From positions 1 through 64,000 of the forward strand of contig CANJLD010000008.1 of NCBI GenBank assembly GCA_947475165.1: a stretch of DNA of 64,000 bases, in the 5' to 3' direction. The position numbers were made by a program, and so were the translations under genes. The notes beneath the pieces are model-generated. The model made no database searches, had not been told where the DNA came from, and saw only the letters and a list, made by a program, of their open reading frames with translations. Positions 28,273 through 36,562 of this stretch are shown here, in pieces. The stretch comes from Bacteroidota bacterium. GTDB lineage: Bacteria; Bacteroidota; Bacteroidia; Chitinophagales; LD1. The stretch's first letter is position 1. Every line of letters begins with the position of its first letter.

Positions 28273-29700
28273 ATGACCAGAGAAGAATATTTAAAACTCA
28301 CCGCCATATTCGGAGCGGGAAGTTTAATTCCACAAAATTTGTTGGCTATGTTTTCAGAAGACGAATTAAAGCGAAGCGATTTCGGAAAAGATTTTGTTTG
28401 GGGAACCGCCACTGCTGCTTACCAAATTGAAGGCGGCTGGAATGAAGACGGCAAAGGAGAAAGTGTGTGGGATTATTTTACACACAACAAGAAGAGAAAA
28501 ATAAAAACCGGAGAAAACGGAGATGTTGCCTGCGATTTCTATCACCGCTACGAAAGTGATATCGAGTTGATGCACAAGATGAATATTCCGGCTTCGCGGT
28601 TTTCTATTTCGTGGTCACGTATTCTTCCACAAGGAACCGGTGCTGTAAATCAGAAAGGAATTGATTATTACCATCGCGTTATTGATAAATGTTTGAAAGA
28701 AGGCGTAGAACCTTGGGTGACTTGTTACCACTGGGATTTGCCGCAGGCGTTAGAAGATAAGGGCGGCTGGGCAAATCGTGATTCTATTAAATGGTTTGAA
28801 GAATTCGTGAACATAATTTCGAAAGAGTATGGCGACAAAGTGAAAAACTGGATGGTGTTTAACGAGCCAATGGCGTTTGTTCCGCTTGGTTATTTGATTG
28901 GAATGCACGCACCTGGCTATGTCAATTTTGGAAAGTTTTACAAAGCAGTTCATCATGTGACTATGTGTCATGGTGCCGGGGGAAGAATAATCCGCGCGAA
29001 TGTGGCGGGCGCAAATATCGGCACAACTTTTTCGTGCAGCCATATTGATGCGAAGAATGATAAACCTGCAAATGTAAAAGCAGCTAAAAGAGCAGATGCG
29101 TTCATCAATCGTTTATTCATTGACCCTGTATTAGGCTTGGGTTATCCGAAAAAAGATTTGCCCGCTTGCAAACATATTGAGAAACACATGCAGGAAGGCG
29201 ATGCGGAGAAAATGAAATTCGATTTTGATTTCATTGGCTTGCAGAATTATTCAAGAATGGTGATTTATAATCTTGGGCTGATTCCGATTATTCATTTTGC
29301 AAACGTGTCGGCAAAAAAACTTGGACACGATGTAACCGATATGGGCTGGGAAGTTTATCCGGAAGGCATTTATCACCTAATCAAAAAATTTGGTGCGTAT
29401 AAAAACATTCCTAAAATTTACATTACCGAAAACGGTGCAGCTTTCCCCGATGAAAATATTAACGGAGAAATAAACGACCCGAAACGTACACAGTTTATAA
29501 AAGATTATTTGAAACAGGTTTTAAAAGCGAAGAATGAAGGAGTAGATGTGGGCGGCTACTTTGTTTGGAGCTTTATGGACAACTTTGAATGGGCAGAAGG
29601 TTTCCGGCCGCGCTTTGGTTTGGTGGGTGTTGATTTCAAAACGCAACAGCGAACCGTTAAAGCCAGCGGCAAGTGGTTCAGCGAATTTTTATCGAAATAA
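28273..29700 (+). CDS. Beta-glucosidase, glycoside hydrolase family 1
   Basis: 475 residues, TIM-barrel GH1. Acid/base Glu198 in FNEPMAF and nucleophile Glu386 in YITENGAAF. The N-terminal about 33 residues (MTREEYLKLTAIFGAGSLIP...) precede the domain and resemble a Tat signal whose second Arg is lost, so cytosolic location is uncertain. It hydrolyses beta-glucosides or related disaccharides. Followed by a bidirectional terminator. Confidence 0.95.
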   Translation: MTREEYLKLTAIFGAGSLIPQNLLAMFSEDELKRSDFGKDFVWGTATAAYQIEGGWNEDGKGESVWDYFTHNKKRKIKTGENGDVACDFYHRYESDIELMHKMNIPASRFSISWSRILPQGTGAVNQKGIDYYHRVIDKCLKEGVEPWVTCYHWDLPQALEDKGGWANRDSIKWFEEFVNIISKEYGDKVKNWMVFNEPMAFVPLGYLIGMHAPGYVNFGKFYKAVHHVTMCHGAGGRIIRANVAGANIGTTFSCSHIDAKNDKPANVKAAKRADAFINRLFIDPVLGLGYPKKDLPACKHIEKHMQEGDAEKMKFDFDFIGLQNYSRMVIYNLGLIPIIHFANVSAKKLGHDVTDMGWEVYPEGIYHLIKKFGAYKNIPKIYITENGAAFPDENINGEINDPKRTQFIKDYLKQVLKAKNEGVDVGGYFVWSFMDNFEWAEGFRPRFGLVGVDFKTQQRTVKASGKWFSEFLSK

Positions 29701-29717
29701 TTTCTTGCACAGAAATA

Positions 29718-29747
29718 AAAAAGCCACCCAAAATGAGGTGGCTTTTT
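29718..29747. terminator. Bidirectional terminator after the GH1 gene
   Basis: GCCACC / GGTGGC stem with A5/T5 extensions and an 8-nt loop; lies between the GH1 gene (+) and the small lipoprotein gene (-). Confidence 0.9.
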
Positions 29748-29767
29748 ATTTTTTCCCAAACGAAATT

Positions 29768-29977
29768 TTAGTTGGTTACTTCCCAGCTTCCACCGTTTGC
29801 TTTGCAATCAGATTGCGCTTGTTTGTATTCGCTGGTTACGCCAGGAATTAATGTACCGCTCTGGCAAACAGAAGAACTGTTCGAACCGCTGCTGTATTTA
29901 CAATATCCTCATTTGTTACAAGAAGCTGCAGATACCATAAGACCAGCAGCCATAAAGGCAAAAAATAATTTTTTCAT
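29768..29977 (-). pseudogene. Small lipoprotein gene with an in-frame TGA at codon 23
   Basis: The frame from ATG 29977 to TAA 29768 has 69 codons broken only by TGA at codon 23. Before it: MKKLFFAFMAAGLMVSAASC, a good lipoprotein signal with lipobox SAASC. After TGA the frame stays open for 46 more codons with two or three further Cys and ends GGSWEVTN. A consensus promoter lies upstream. Likely a nonsense mutation or base error; selenocysteine read-through cannot be excluded but no SECIS hairpin is obvious. TGA serves as a stop elsewhere (holB, rnz). Confidence 0.6.
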
Positions 29978-30005
29978 AATTGTAGTATTTGGTTTTAGTA
30001 TGCTT

Positions 30006-30036
30006 CAAAAATAAAATTCAAAGGCAATAAAAGCAA
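30006..30036 (-). promoter_or_regulatory. Promoter of the small lipoprotein gene
   Basis: TTG at 30036-30034 and TATTTTTG at 30013-30006 are exactly 20 nt apart, a full match to the Bacteroidota vegetative promoter (-33 TTG, -7 TAnnTTTG). Confidence 0.65.
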
Positions 30037-30073
30037 GTATTCGGTAAGAATAGTTCCGTTTTGGTGCTGTCGA

Positions 30074-31474
30074 TTAAAATATTTTCCCGGGATTAAGAAT
30101 GTTGTTCGGGTCAAATACCTTTTTAATGTCGCGCATCAATTGCAATTGCACTTCGCGGAATTTAATATCCATGTAAGGAATCTGAATCCAGCCAATGCCG
30201 TGTTCACCCGAAATTGTCCCACCAAGTTCTACTACTTTTTCAAAAATTTCGCGAATGCCTTTCGGCACTTCGTTCTTCCAATACTCTTCCGTCAGTTCAT
30301 CTTTTAGAATACGAACATGCACATTCCCATCACCGGCATGACCATAACATACGCTGCGAAAATTCCATTTCTTGCCTACCGCTTTTATGTGCTTGAGAAG
30401 TTCCGGTAAATCTGCGCGTGGCACAACGGTGTCTTCTTCCACCGTCATGTTCGTTTTCTTTACGGCATAAGCAATGTTTCTGCGCATGCGCCACAAATCA
30501 ATTTTCTGCGCTTCGCTGTCGGCAAAGAGAATTTCGCCTACTTCAAACTGCGAAAGCACTTCGTAAATTTTTTCGCAGTCTTTCTGAATTACTTCCAAAT
30601 CGTTTCCATCTACTTCAATTAAAAGAGTAGCCTGCGTATCGTCTGCCAGCGGAATAGTTACATCGCCTAAAAACTTCATTACGTATTCCACCGCATCGCG
30701 CTCCATAAATTCAATACAACTTGGAATTATTCCTGCGCGGAAAACCGCACTGACTGCCGCACCCGCATCGTCCATGCTCTTAAAAGGAGCAAGCATTACA
30801 TTGTTGAATTTTGGATACGGCAAAAGCTTGAGGACAATTTTTGTAACCACGGCCAGTGTTCCTTCGCTGCCTACAATCAATTGTGTTAAGTTGTAGCCGG
30901 TAGAGTTCTTCAAGGTGTTTGCACCGGTCCACATTATTTCTCCGTTTGGCAATACCACTTCAAGATTCAATACAAAATCTTTTACCACGCCATACTTTAC
31001 CGCTCTTGGTCCGCCACTGTTGCAGGCAACATTCCCTCCAATAAAACTGGTGCCTCGACTTGATGGGTCAACGGGATAGAACAGACCTTTTTCCTGCAAA
31101 GTATTTTGCAATGCTTCGGTAATAACTGCCGGTTCTGTGGTTACCTGCAAATTGCGCTCGTCAATTTTCAGAATCTTATTCATCCGCTCGATGGAGAGCA
31201 TTACACCACCGTGAACGCACAAGCTATTAGCACTTAAACCGGTACCTGCTGCACGGGGCGAAACCGGTATCAAATTCTGATTACAGTATTTTAAGATGAC
31301 AGAAATTTCCTGCGGAGTAATTGGCTTGATAACCACTTCAGGCGGAAAGCTTACACCATCGGTTTCATCGCGACTGAATTTTTCGATGCTGGCTTCATCG
31401 GTAAAAACATACTCCTCTCCCACTATGGTTTTGAAGTGCGTTAAATCTTCGGCTGTAATTTTTTTGTAACTCAT
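30074..31474 (-). CDS. FAD-linked oxidase, GlcD/D-lactate dehydrogenase family
   Basis: 466 residues. N-terminal PCMH-type FAD-binding domain (PRAAGTGLSANSL ... DPSSRGTSFIGGNVACNSGG) and C-terminal FAD oxidase domain (VCYGHAGDGNVHVRIL, GTISGEHGIGW, DPNNILNPGKIF). It oxidises a 2-hydroxy acid such as glycolate or D-lactate; the exact acid is not decidable. No partner iron-sulphur subunit is nearby. The ATG lies two bases after the last base of a tRNA gene, see the findings. Confidence 0.92.
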   Translation of the reverse strand: MSYKKITAEDLTHFKTIVGEEYVFTDEASIEKFSRDETDGVSFPPEVVIKPITPQEISVILKYCNQNLIPVSPRAAGTGLSANSLCVHGGVMLSIERMNKILKIDERNLQVTTEPAVITEALQNTLQEKGLFYPVDPSSRGTSFIGGNVACNSGGPRAVKYGVVKDFVLNLEVVLPNGEIMWTGANTLKNSTGYNLTQLIVGSEGTLAVVTKIVLKLLPYPKFNNVMLAPFKSMDDAGAAVSAVFRAGIIPSCIEFMERDAVEYVMKFLGDVTIPLADDTQATLLIEVDGNDLEVIQKDCEKIYEVLSQFEVGEILFADSEAQKIDLWRMRRNIAYAVKKTNMTVEEDTVVPRADLPELLKHIKAVGKKWNFRSVCYGHAGDGNVHVRILKDELTEEYWKNEVPKGIREIFEKVVELGGTISGEHGIGWIQIPYMDIKFREVQLQLMRDIKKVFDPNNILNPGKIF

Positions 31475-31475
31475 G

Positions 31476-31547
31476 TAGTCCCGACAGGAATCGAACCTGC
31501 ATCAAAAGTTTAGGAAACTTCTATTCTATCCATTGAACTACGAGACC
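31476..31547 (-). tRNA. tRNA-Arg (anticodon CCT)
   Basis: A complete cloverleaf on the minus strand: acceptor GGTCTCG / CGGGACT, D arm GTTC/GAAT, anticodon stem GAAGT/ACTTT with loop TTCCTAA (anticodon CCT), T arm GCAGG TTCGATT CCTGT, discriminator A. CCA is not encoded. The 3' end abuts the start codon of the GlcD-like gene. Confidence 0.93.
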
Positions 31548-31616
31548 AAATATTCTTTCTAAAGATGCGAAAATAGAAATTCCTGTTTCCCACAGAAGCT
31601 GGAATCGTATTGCACT

Positions 31617-32111
31617 CTACAAAATTTTATTATCCGATTCAAACCCGTGGTGACCCTGACTGGTAAGCGAGCTTGATTCATCTACATTAACACCTTGTGC
31701 GCGCAGTTCTTCGCGTTTCTTTTCGCGGGCTTCGTTTTGCTTTTTCCAGTTGGGGTTATAGCTCACCATAATGTTGATCCATGCCGAGCGCGACAGGCGC
31801 GTGTTGAAGGTAAAACCGATAACGGCAGTAATACCAATGGCAGTAAGTATATAAGGCAGCTCCCATTTTAAAACCATCAGGGTTATGAGCATGACTATCA
31901 GCAGCGCACCGGAACTAAAAGTGTAGCCCATATACATAGCCCCGTACCAGAAACCCGGTTCCTGTTCGTATTTTAAACCGCACACCGGGCAGTTTTCGTA
32001 CATATCGTAAAACTTCAATTTATAGAGGGGGCTGCGCCATAGTTCTCCTTCATGACAGCGCGGACATTTCATACCCACAATGCTATATAGTTTATCGCCT
32101 TTGTTGAACAT
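31617..32111 (-). CDS. DUF983 family membrane protein
   Basis: 164 residues. An N-terminal zinc-ribbon-like region with two CxxC pairs (KCPRCHEGEL and NCPVCGLKY), the EPGFWYGAMYMGY signature of DUF983, two membrane helices (about 70-110) and a charged C-terminal tail. The function of the family is unknown. Upstream of the tRNA on the same strand. Confidence 0.88.
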   Translation of the reverse strand: MFNKGDKLYSIVGMKCPRCHEGELWRSPLYKLKFYDMYENCPVCGLKYEQEPGFWYGAMYMGYTFSSGALLIVMLITLMVLKWELPYILTAIGITAVIGFTFNTRLSRSAWINIMVSYNPNWKKQNEAREKKREELRAQGVNVDESSSLTSQGHHGFESDNKIL

Positions 32112-32169
32112 GGCGCGAAGTTACGAATGCAAATGAACTACGGGCTGATATTGGTCAATGGAGGTGTAG

Positions 32170-33408
32170 CTAATACACTACCACTTTTGCATTAGAGGTT
32201 TTATTGCCGTTTTTTGATTGCAATAAATAAGTTCCCGCAGTAAGGGCGGAAATATTAATGGTGGAAAGAGAAGATGTGTTGTGCAGCACAAGAACCTGTC
32301 TTCCTAAAACATCTGTCAAAATAATTTCACTAAGCGGTTCATCGTTTCCGGTTTGAACAAAAATTAAATCGTGAGCAGGGTTAGGATACACATTCAACAT
32401 TTCGTTCTCCACTTCATCTACACCTGTTACCGGTGCGGTATATAAAGTAGCATTACCGGGCACCGTATTATGCCCCGATTGCGGACCGGTGTTTCCCTGA
32501 GCTACTACTCCATTATACGAAGCACCAATAGTATATGGATAAACCGGTACCTGATTATTATTGATAGTTACAAAATAAGCATACGTGCCTTGCGGATACT
32601 CCGGTGTAACGCAAACCCTGCCGTTGTATTGGTCAAGGTGGCCTAAACCCGGCACATACTCGTAATCTTCAATATACTTTCCAAGCGGATATTGCCCGCC
32701 AATGGCTGGACCGTATTGACTTGCCTGTAAAACTGTTCCATCGGCAAGTGTAGTGCGGTCGGTAATACTCCGCAACCGGTAACCGGTTTCCATAAGTGTA
32801 ATGCCACCGGTGCCGTTAGTGTCATCGTAAGCATAGGCCCCGTAAATAGGAAAGCCGTCAAACGCGTAACCAATAATTGGCGAGTGAACGGTTGTTACCT
32901 GGTCATCGTACAGACAGGTTGGGTTTACATGGTGGTGATACTCTCCGTTAGGGGCAGGGTGACCGAGACAGGCATCAAAGCTTGCGCCTTCATTCGGCAG
33001 CGCATCTTGATTCCATATTCCTCCATTGTTATAAGAGGTAGCATCTTTAGCATTAAAAATACTTACACCGTTTGTCCAAACACCGATATGCCCTAAACCG
33101 GTAGCAGTTTTAGTTCCGCTTTTAGGCTGAGGACTGCGCGTAATTTTAAAACAGAAATTTTGGTTAGCCGGAGTGTTCGGGTTGCCCGCCCATGGGCCAA
33201 TATCGTAACCGGGAATACAGGTGCAGGTTACATATACATCGGTAGTGGTATAATTCACTTGCTGCACGTTGGCAGTTAACCCGCTGTAACCGGTAAGGTT
33301 GGTGGTATTAATAAGCCACGAAGTAACTGCCGGGTCGGTAACCTGCGCAAAACTTTGAGTGCAAGAAAGAAGAAGAGCGAAAATGAAACACGAATAATAT
33401 TTTTTCAT
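32170..33408 (-). CDS. Secreted YHYH-domain protein with T9SS sorting tail
   Basis: 412 residues. Signal peptide ending QSFAQ; a YHYH domain with GEYHHHVNPTC and YAFDGFPIYG as hallmarks; then a type A T9SS tail (VYPNPAHDLIF ... LTAGTYLLQ). YHYH proteins are secreted proteins of unclear chemistry; clustered His may bind metal. Expected at the cell surface or in the medium. Confidence 0.9.
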   Translation of the reverse strand: MKKYYSCFIFALLLSCTQSFAQVTDPAVTSWLINTTNLTGYSGLTANVQQVNYTTTDVYVTCTCIPGYDIGPWAGNPNTPANQNFCFKITRSPQPKSGTKTATGLGHIGVWTNGVSIFNAKDATSYNNGGIWNQDALPNEGASFDACLGHPAPNGEYHHHVNPTCLYDDQVTTVHSPIIGYAFDGFPIYGAYAYDDTNGTGGITLMETGYRLRSITDRTTLADGTVLQASQYGPAIGGQYPLGKYIEDYEYVPGLGHLDQYNGRVCVTPEYPQGTYAYFVTINNNQVPVYPYTIGASYNGVVAQGNTGPQSGHNTVPGNATLYTAPVTGVDEVENEMLNVYPNPAHDLIFVQTGNDEPLSEIILTDVLGRQVLVLHNTSSLSTINISALTAGTYLLQSKNGNKTSNAKVVVY

Positions 33409-33593
33409 ACTGTTTTTTAAAACGTTAATTGATTTAGCTGAGAACGTTCATTAGACGACACCTAACTCTAAAACCTTCGGTGATTTTAGAAAAATTTGAA
33501 TATGATTTTTGCGATGGAAGAAGGAACGCAATCAGAACCGAATCTTATAACTTTTTTGCGCTTTCCTGTAACGCTTTTCTTTCAGTAGAGGTG

Positions 33594-33601
33594 TAGGTTT
33601 G
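33594..33601 (+). promoter_or_regulatory. Candidate -7 box for the ECF sigma gene
   Basis: TAGGTTTG is an exact TAnnTTTG, giving a short leader of about 16 nt before the TTG start at 33624. No good -33 box. Confidence 0.45.
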
Positions 33602-33623
33602 TTTTCGAAAAACAACCACCCTC

Positions 33624-34205
33624 TTGACCGAACCGCTTCTTATATTACAATTGCAGCAAGGAAACGAAAAAGCTTTCGGCTATCTGGTAGAAAATTTTCA
33701 GGACCGGGTTTACAATACCTGCCTGGGTATTTTGCGCAATGCGGAAGATGCGGAAGATATTGCGCAGGAAGTTTTTGTAGAAGTGCATAGGTCAGTTCAA
33801 AATTTCAAAGCAGAGTCGAAGCTCTCTACCTGGATTTACCGCATCTGCGTAACCAAATCGCTCGACCATTTGCGGGGCAAGAAGAGGAAGAAACGTTTTG
33901 CCTTTGTAAAGAGCATTTTCGGAGAACATGATAATGAGCTGCGCTTTGAAATTCCTGATTTTGTTCATCCGGGAGTTCAGTTAGAAAACAAAGAGCGTGC
34001 TGCTTATCTGTTTAAGGCAATAGAAGACTTACCGGAGAATCAGAAAATTGCTTTTACCCTTAATAAAATCGAGTGCCTGAGTTATCAGGAAATAAGTGAG
34101 GTAACCGAGATGTCGGTTTCGGCTGTGGAGTCGCTGTTGTTCCGCGCCAAGCAGAATTTGAAGAAAATACTGACGGATTATTACGAACAGAACGAAAAAG
34201 CATAA
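33624..34205 (+). CDS. ECF-family RNA polymerase sigma factor
   Basis: 193 residues from a TTG start that gives the normal family N-terminus (TEPLLILQLQQGNEKAF). Region 2: DAEDIAQEVFVEVHRSVQNF and STWIYRICVTKSLDHLR. Region 4: LPENQKIAFTLNKIE ... LSYQEISEVTEMSVSAVES, the -35-reading helix-turn-helix. Followed by a putative anti-sigma gene and a Spy-like gene. A long hairpin begins inside its stop codon. Confidence 0.94.
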   Translation: MTEPLLILQLQQGNEKAFGYLVENFQDRVYNTCLGILRNAEDAEDIAQEVFVEVHRSVQNFKAESKLSTWIYRICVTKSLDHLRGKKRKKRFAFVKSIFGEHDNELRFEIPDFVHPGVQLENKERAAYLFKAIEDLPENQKIAFTLNKIECLSYQEISEVTEMSVSAVESLLFRAKQNLKKILTDYYEQNEKA

Positions 34206-34276
34206 ACACATAGGCACATAGAACACATAGCTAAAATTAATTTGCATTTCTATGTGCTCTATGTGCCTATGTGTTT
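34204..34276. repeat. Long inverted repeat between the sigma and anti-sigma genes
   Basis: 27-nt arms with one mismatch and a 19-nt loop; the left arm starts with the last two bases of the sigma stop codon. Each arm holds reiterated CACATAG/GCACATAG words. It may act as a terminator or attenuator that lowers anti-sigma expression relative to sigma, or be a mobile palindromic repeat. Confidence 0.85.
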
Positions 34277-34327
34277 ATTGTATTCAAGAAGCCGCAAGTT
34301 TTTAAACGCAATAGCATCTAAATACCC

Positions 34328-34606
34328 ATGAACCCTGAAAAGGAAAAGTGGGCAGAAGAAGTTTTAGCAAGTGCTGAGAATATTCAGCGCGCTAAGGTTA
34401 GTGCCGTATTTTATCAGAAAACAATGGATAGAATTAAAGCGGAAGCGATTATTTCTACCGATTATGTTTTGCGAATTGCTGCCGGACTTTTCCTGTTGAT
34501 TACATTGAATGTGTTTGCCTGCGTGTCATTTTCAAAAGAGAATAACCAATCTTTACAAGCTTTCGCCAAAGAGTATTGCATTTCTTCAACTACCGATACC
34601 TTTTAA
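34328..34606 (+). CDS. Small single-pass membrane protein, putative anti-sigma factor
   Basis: 92 residues: a charged cytoplasmic N-terminus of about 45, one membrane helix (LRIAAGLFLLITLNVFACV) and a short outer tail. No recognised domain. Its position directly after an ECF sigma gene and its topology suggest a membrane anti-sigma. Its TAA is directly followed by the ATG of the next gene. Confidence 0.65.
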   Translation: MNPEKEKWAEEVLASAENIQRAKVSAVFYQKTMDRIKAEAIISTDYVLRIAAGLFLLITLNVFACVSFSKENNQSLQAFAKEYCISSTTDTF

Positions 34607-35065
34607 ATGAACAGCAAAATCAAATTTCTATATTTCATCATCATCGCACTTTTGCTGACGAATGCGGCAACGCTTGCATTTATGTTTATGCATAAACCCA
34701 AGCATGAAGGAAACCCGCGCGAAGTTTCTCGCTGGTTAACGGAGCAATTAAAATTAAATGCAGTACAGCAAGAACAATACAAAGTTTTGCAGGAAGAGCA
34801 TCGCAAGAACATGGAGAACATTCATCAACAAGACCGCAATTTGCACGACCGGTATTTTCAATTGCTGAATGGCGAAGCGGTTGATTCTGTTCTCGTCAAT
34901 CAATTAGCAGACTCCATAGCCATCAACCGCAAACAAACCGAGTTGACTACTTTCTACGATTTCAAAAAGATACGTGCCATCTGCAATGCCGAACAGCAGC
35001 AAAAGTTCGATGAAATTATTGGTGAAGCATTGCGCATGATGGGGCCAGGACCGCACCGGAAATAA
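34607..35065 (+). CDS. Spy/CpxP-like periplasmic sensor or chaperone
   Basis: 152 residues: N-terminal membrane anchor (YFIIIALLLTNAATLAFMFM), then all-helical with LxxxQxxQYKVLQEEHRKNM and EQQQKFDEIIGEAL, the two LTxxQ-like helices typical of Spy/CpxP/periplasmic heavy-metal-sensor proteins, ending in a GPGPHRK tail. Probably the envelope-stress or metal-sensing input of the sigma/anti-sigma unit. Confidence 0.75.
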   Translation: MNSKIKFLYFIIIALLLTNAATLAFMFMHKPKHEGNPREVSRWLTEQLKLNAVQQEQYKVLQEEHRKNMENIHQQDRNLHDRYFQLLNGEAVDSVLVNQLADSIAINRKQTELTTFYDFKKIRAICNAEQQQKFDEIIGEALRMMGPGPHRK

Positions 35066-35119
35066 AAATTCTGAAATCTTCGTTTAGATTTATCGCGCTT
35101 TAAAAAAAAATAATCGCGC

Positions 35120-36559
35120 TTGCTATTTAACTCACTACCCTTTCTCATCTTCTTTCCGGTAGTAACCATCCTGTATTTTCTGTTGCCCTATCAGCGCAGA
35201 ATTCTGATGATGCTGGCAGCCAGTTGTTTTTTCTACATGTTCTTTAAGCCTGTTTACATTCTCATTCTCTTCTTCACCATCATCATTGATTATTATGCGG
35301 GTATTCTGATTGAAAACGCATCGGGGCCAAGGCGGAAATTTTATTTGAGTTGGAGTATTGTAGCCAACCTTGCCGTGCTCGCCATTTTCAAATACTACAA
35401 TTTCATCAACGGAAACATAGAAGGACTGCTGAATAATTTCGGTGTAGACAATCCTATTCCATACCTGCAAATTTTGCTTCCTATTGGCTTGAGCTTCCAC
35501 ACTTTTCAGGCAATGAGTTACACTATTGAAGTGTATCGTGGCAATCAGAAAGCAGAGCGAAAGTTTATTACGTATGCACTGTATGTTATGTATTACCCGC
35601 AGTTGGTGGCAGGCCCTATCGAGCGTCCGCAAAACATGTTGCCTCAGTTTTATGAAAAGCACAACTTCGATTACGACCGCACCATTTCCGGATTGAAACA
35701 AATGCTTTGGGGCTTCTTCAAAAAAATGGTAGTAGCCGACCGGTTAGCCATGTTTGCCGATGTAGTATTTAACGACCCGAATCATTATCACGGTATGCCG
35801 GTTATCTGGGCGGTGCTGTTTTTCACTTTCCAGATTTACTGCGATTTCTCCGGTTACTCTGATATTGCATTAGGCGCATCGCGCATCATGGGAATTGAGT
35901 TGATGATGAATTTTAATTTGCCTTACATTTCTACAACCATTAAAGAATTCTGGACGCGCTGGCACATTTCACTCTCCACCTGGTTCCGCGATTATTTCTA
36001 TATCAGCATTGGTGGTAACCGCGTTTCGAAACCGCGCTGGTATTTCAACCTGCTTGCGGTATTTTTGGTCAGCGGCTTGTGGCATGGTGCCAACTGGACC
36101 TTCGTAATCTGGGGCGGCTTGCACGGCACCTATCAGGTATTCGGTCATTTAACCGCTAATGTTCAGCAAAAAATTAAAGACCGGTTAAAATTCATCAGTT
36201 TTTTAATAACCGGTGCCGAATGGACCTTTACTATGGCATTAGTCATGCTTGCCTGGATATTTTTCCGTGCCAATAATGTGCACGATGCTTTTACTATTAT
36301 TAAAGAGATCCCTCATATAGAACGTGGAGTATTATTCGGCATACCCATGTTCAGCACGTTTTTTAACTTAAGTTGTTTGGTTGCTATTGCTGTAATGTTT
36401 GGTGTAGAATATATCTTCTACAAACAATGGCAACTGAAGTTACTTCCGCTTGGGAAAAGGAGTATGGCTACCGATGTTTTTTATTGTGCCTTATTGATTT
36501 TGTGCATTTACGTTTTCGGAATTTTTGAGGAACAATCATTCATATATTTTCAGTTTTAA
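35120..36559 (+). CDS. MBOAT family O-acyltransferase (AlgI-like), second copy
   Basis: 479 residues from a TTG start (MLFNSLPFLIFFPVV, the standard start of this family). Multi-pass membrane protein with LPIGLSFHTFQAMSYTIEVYRG, QIYCDFSGYSDIALG and the conserved His in SGLWHGANW. It differs clearly from the copy at 15419, so the genome has two acylation systems. Three bases later begins its SGNH-like partner. Confidence 0.93.
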   Translation: MLFNSLPFLIFFPVVTILYFLLPYQRRILMMLAASCFFYMFFKPVYILILFFTIIIDYYAGILIENASGPRRKFYLSWSIVANLAVLAIFKYYNFINGNIEGLLNNFGVDNPIPYLQILLPIGLSFHTFQAMSYTIEVYRGNQKAERKFITYALYVMYYPQLVAGPIERPQNMLPQFYEKHNFDYDRTISGLKQMLWGFFKKMVVADRLAMFADVVFNDPNHYHGMPVIWAVLFFTFQIYCDFSGYSDIALGASRIMGIELMMNFNLPYISTTIKEFWTRWHISLSTWFRDYFYISIGGNRVSKPRWYFNLLAVFLVSGLWHGANWTFVIWGGLHGTYQVFGHLTANVQQKIKDRLKFISFLITGAEWTFTMALVMLAWIFFRANNVHDAFTIIKEIPHIERGVLFGIPMFSTFFNLSCLVAIAVMFGVEYIFYKQWQLKLLPLGKRSMATDVFYCALLILCIYVFGIFEEQSFIYFQF

Positions 36560-36562
36560 CCA

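Noticed and set aside
29768..29977. Selenoprotein
   Set aside because: No clear SECIS hairpin follows the TGA and no selenocysteine genes are in the window; nonsense change or base error is simpler. Left open in the findings.
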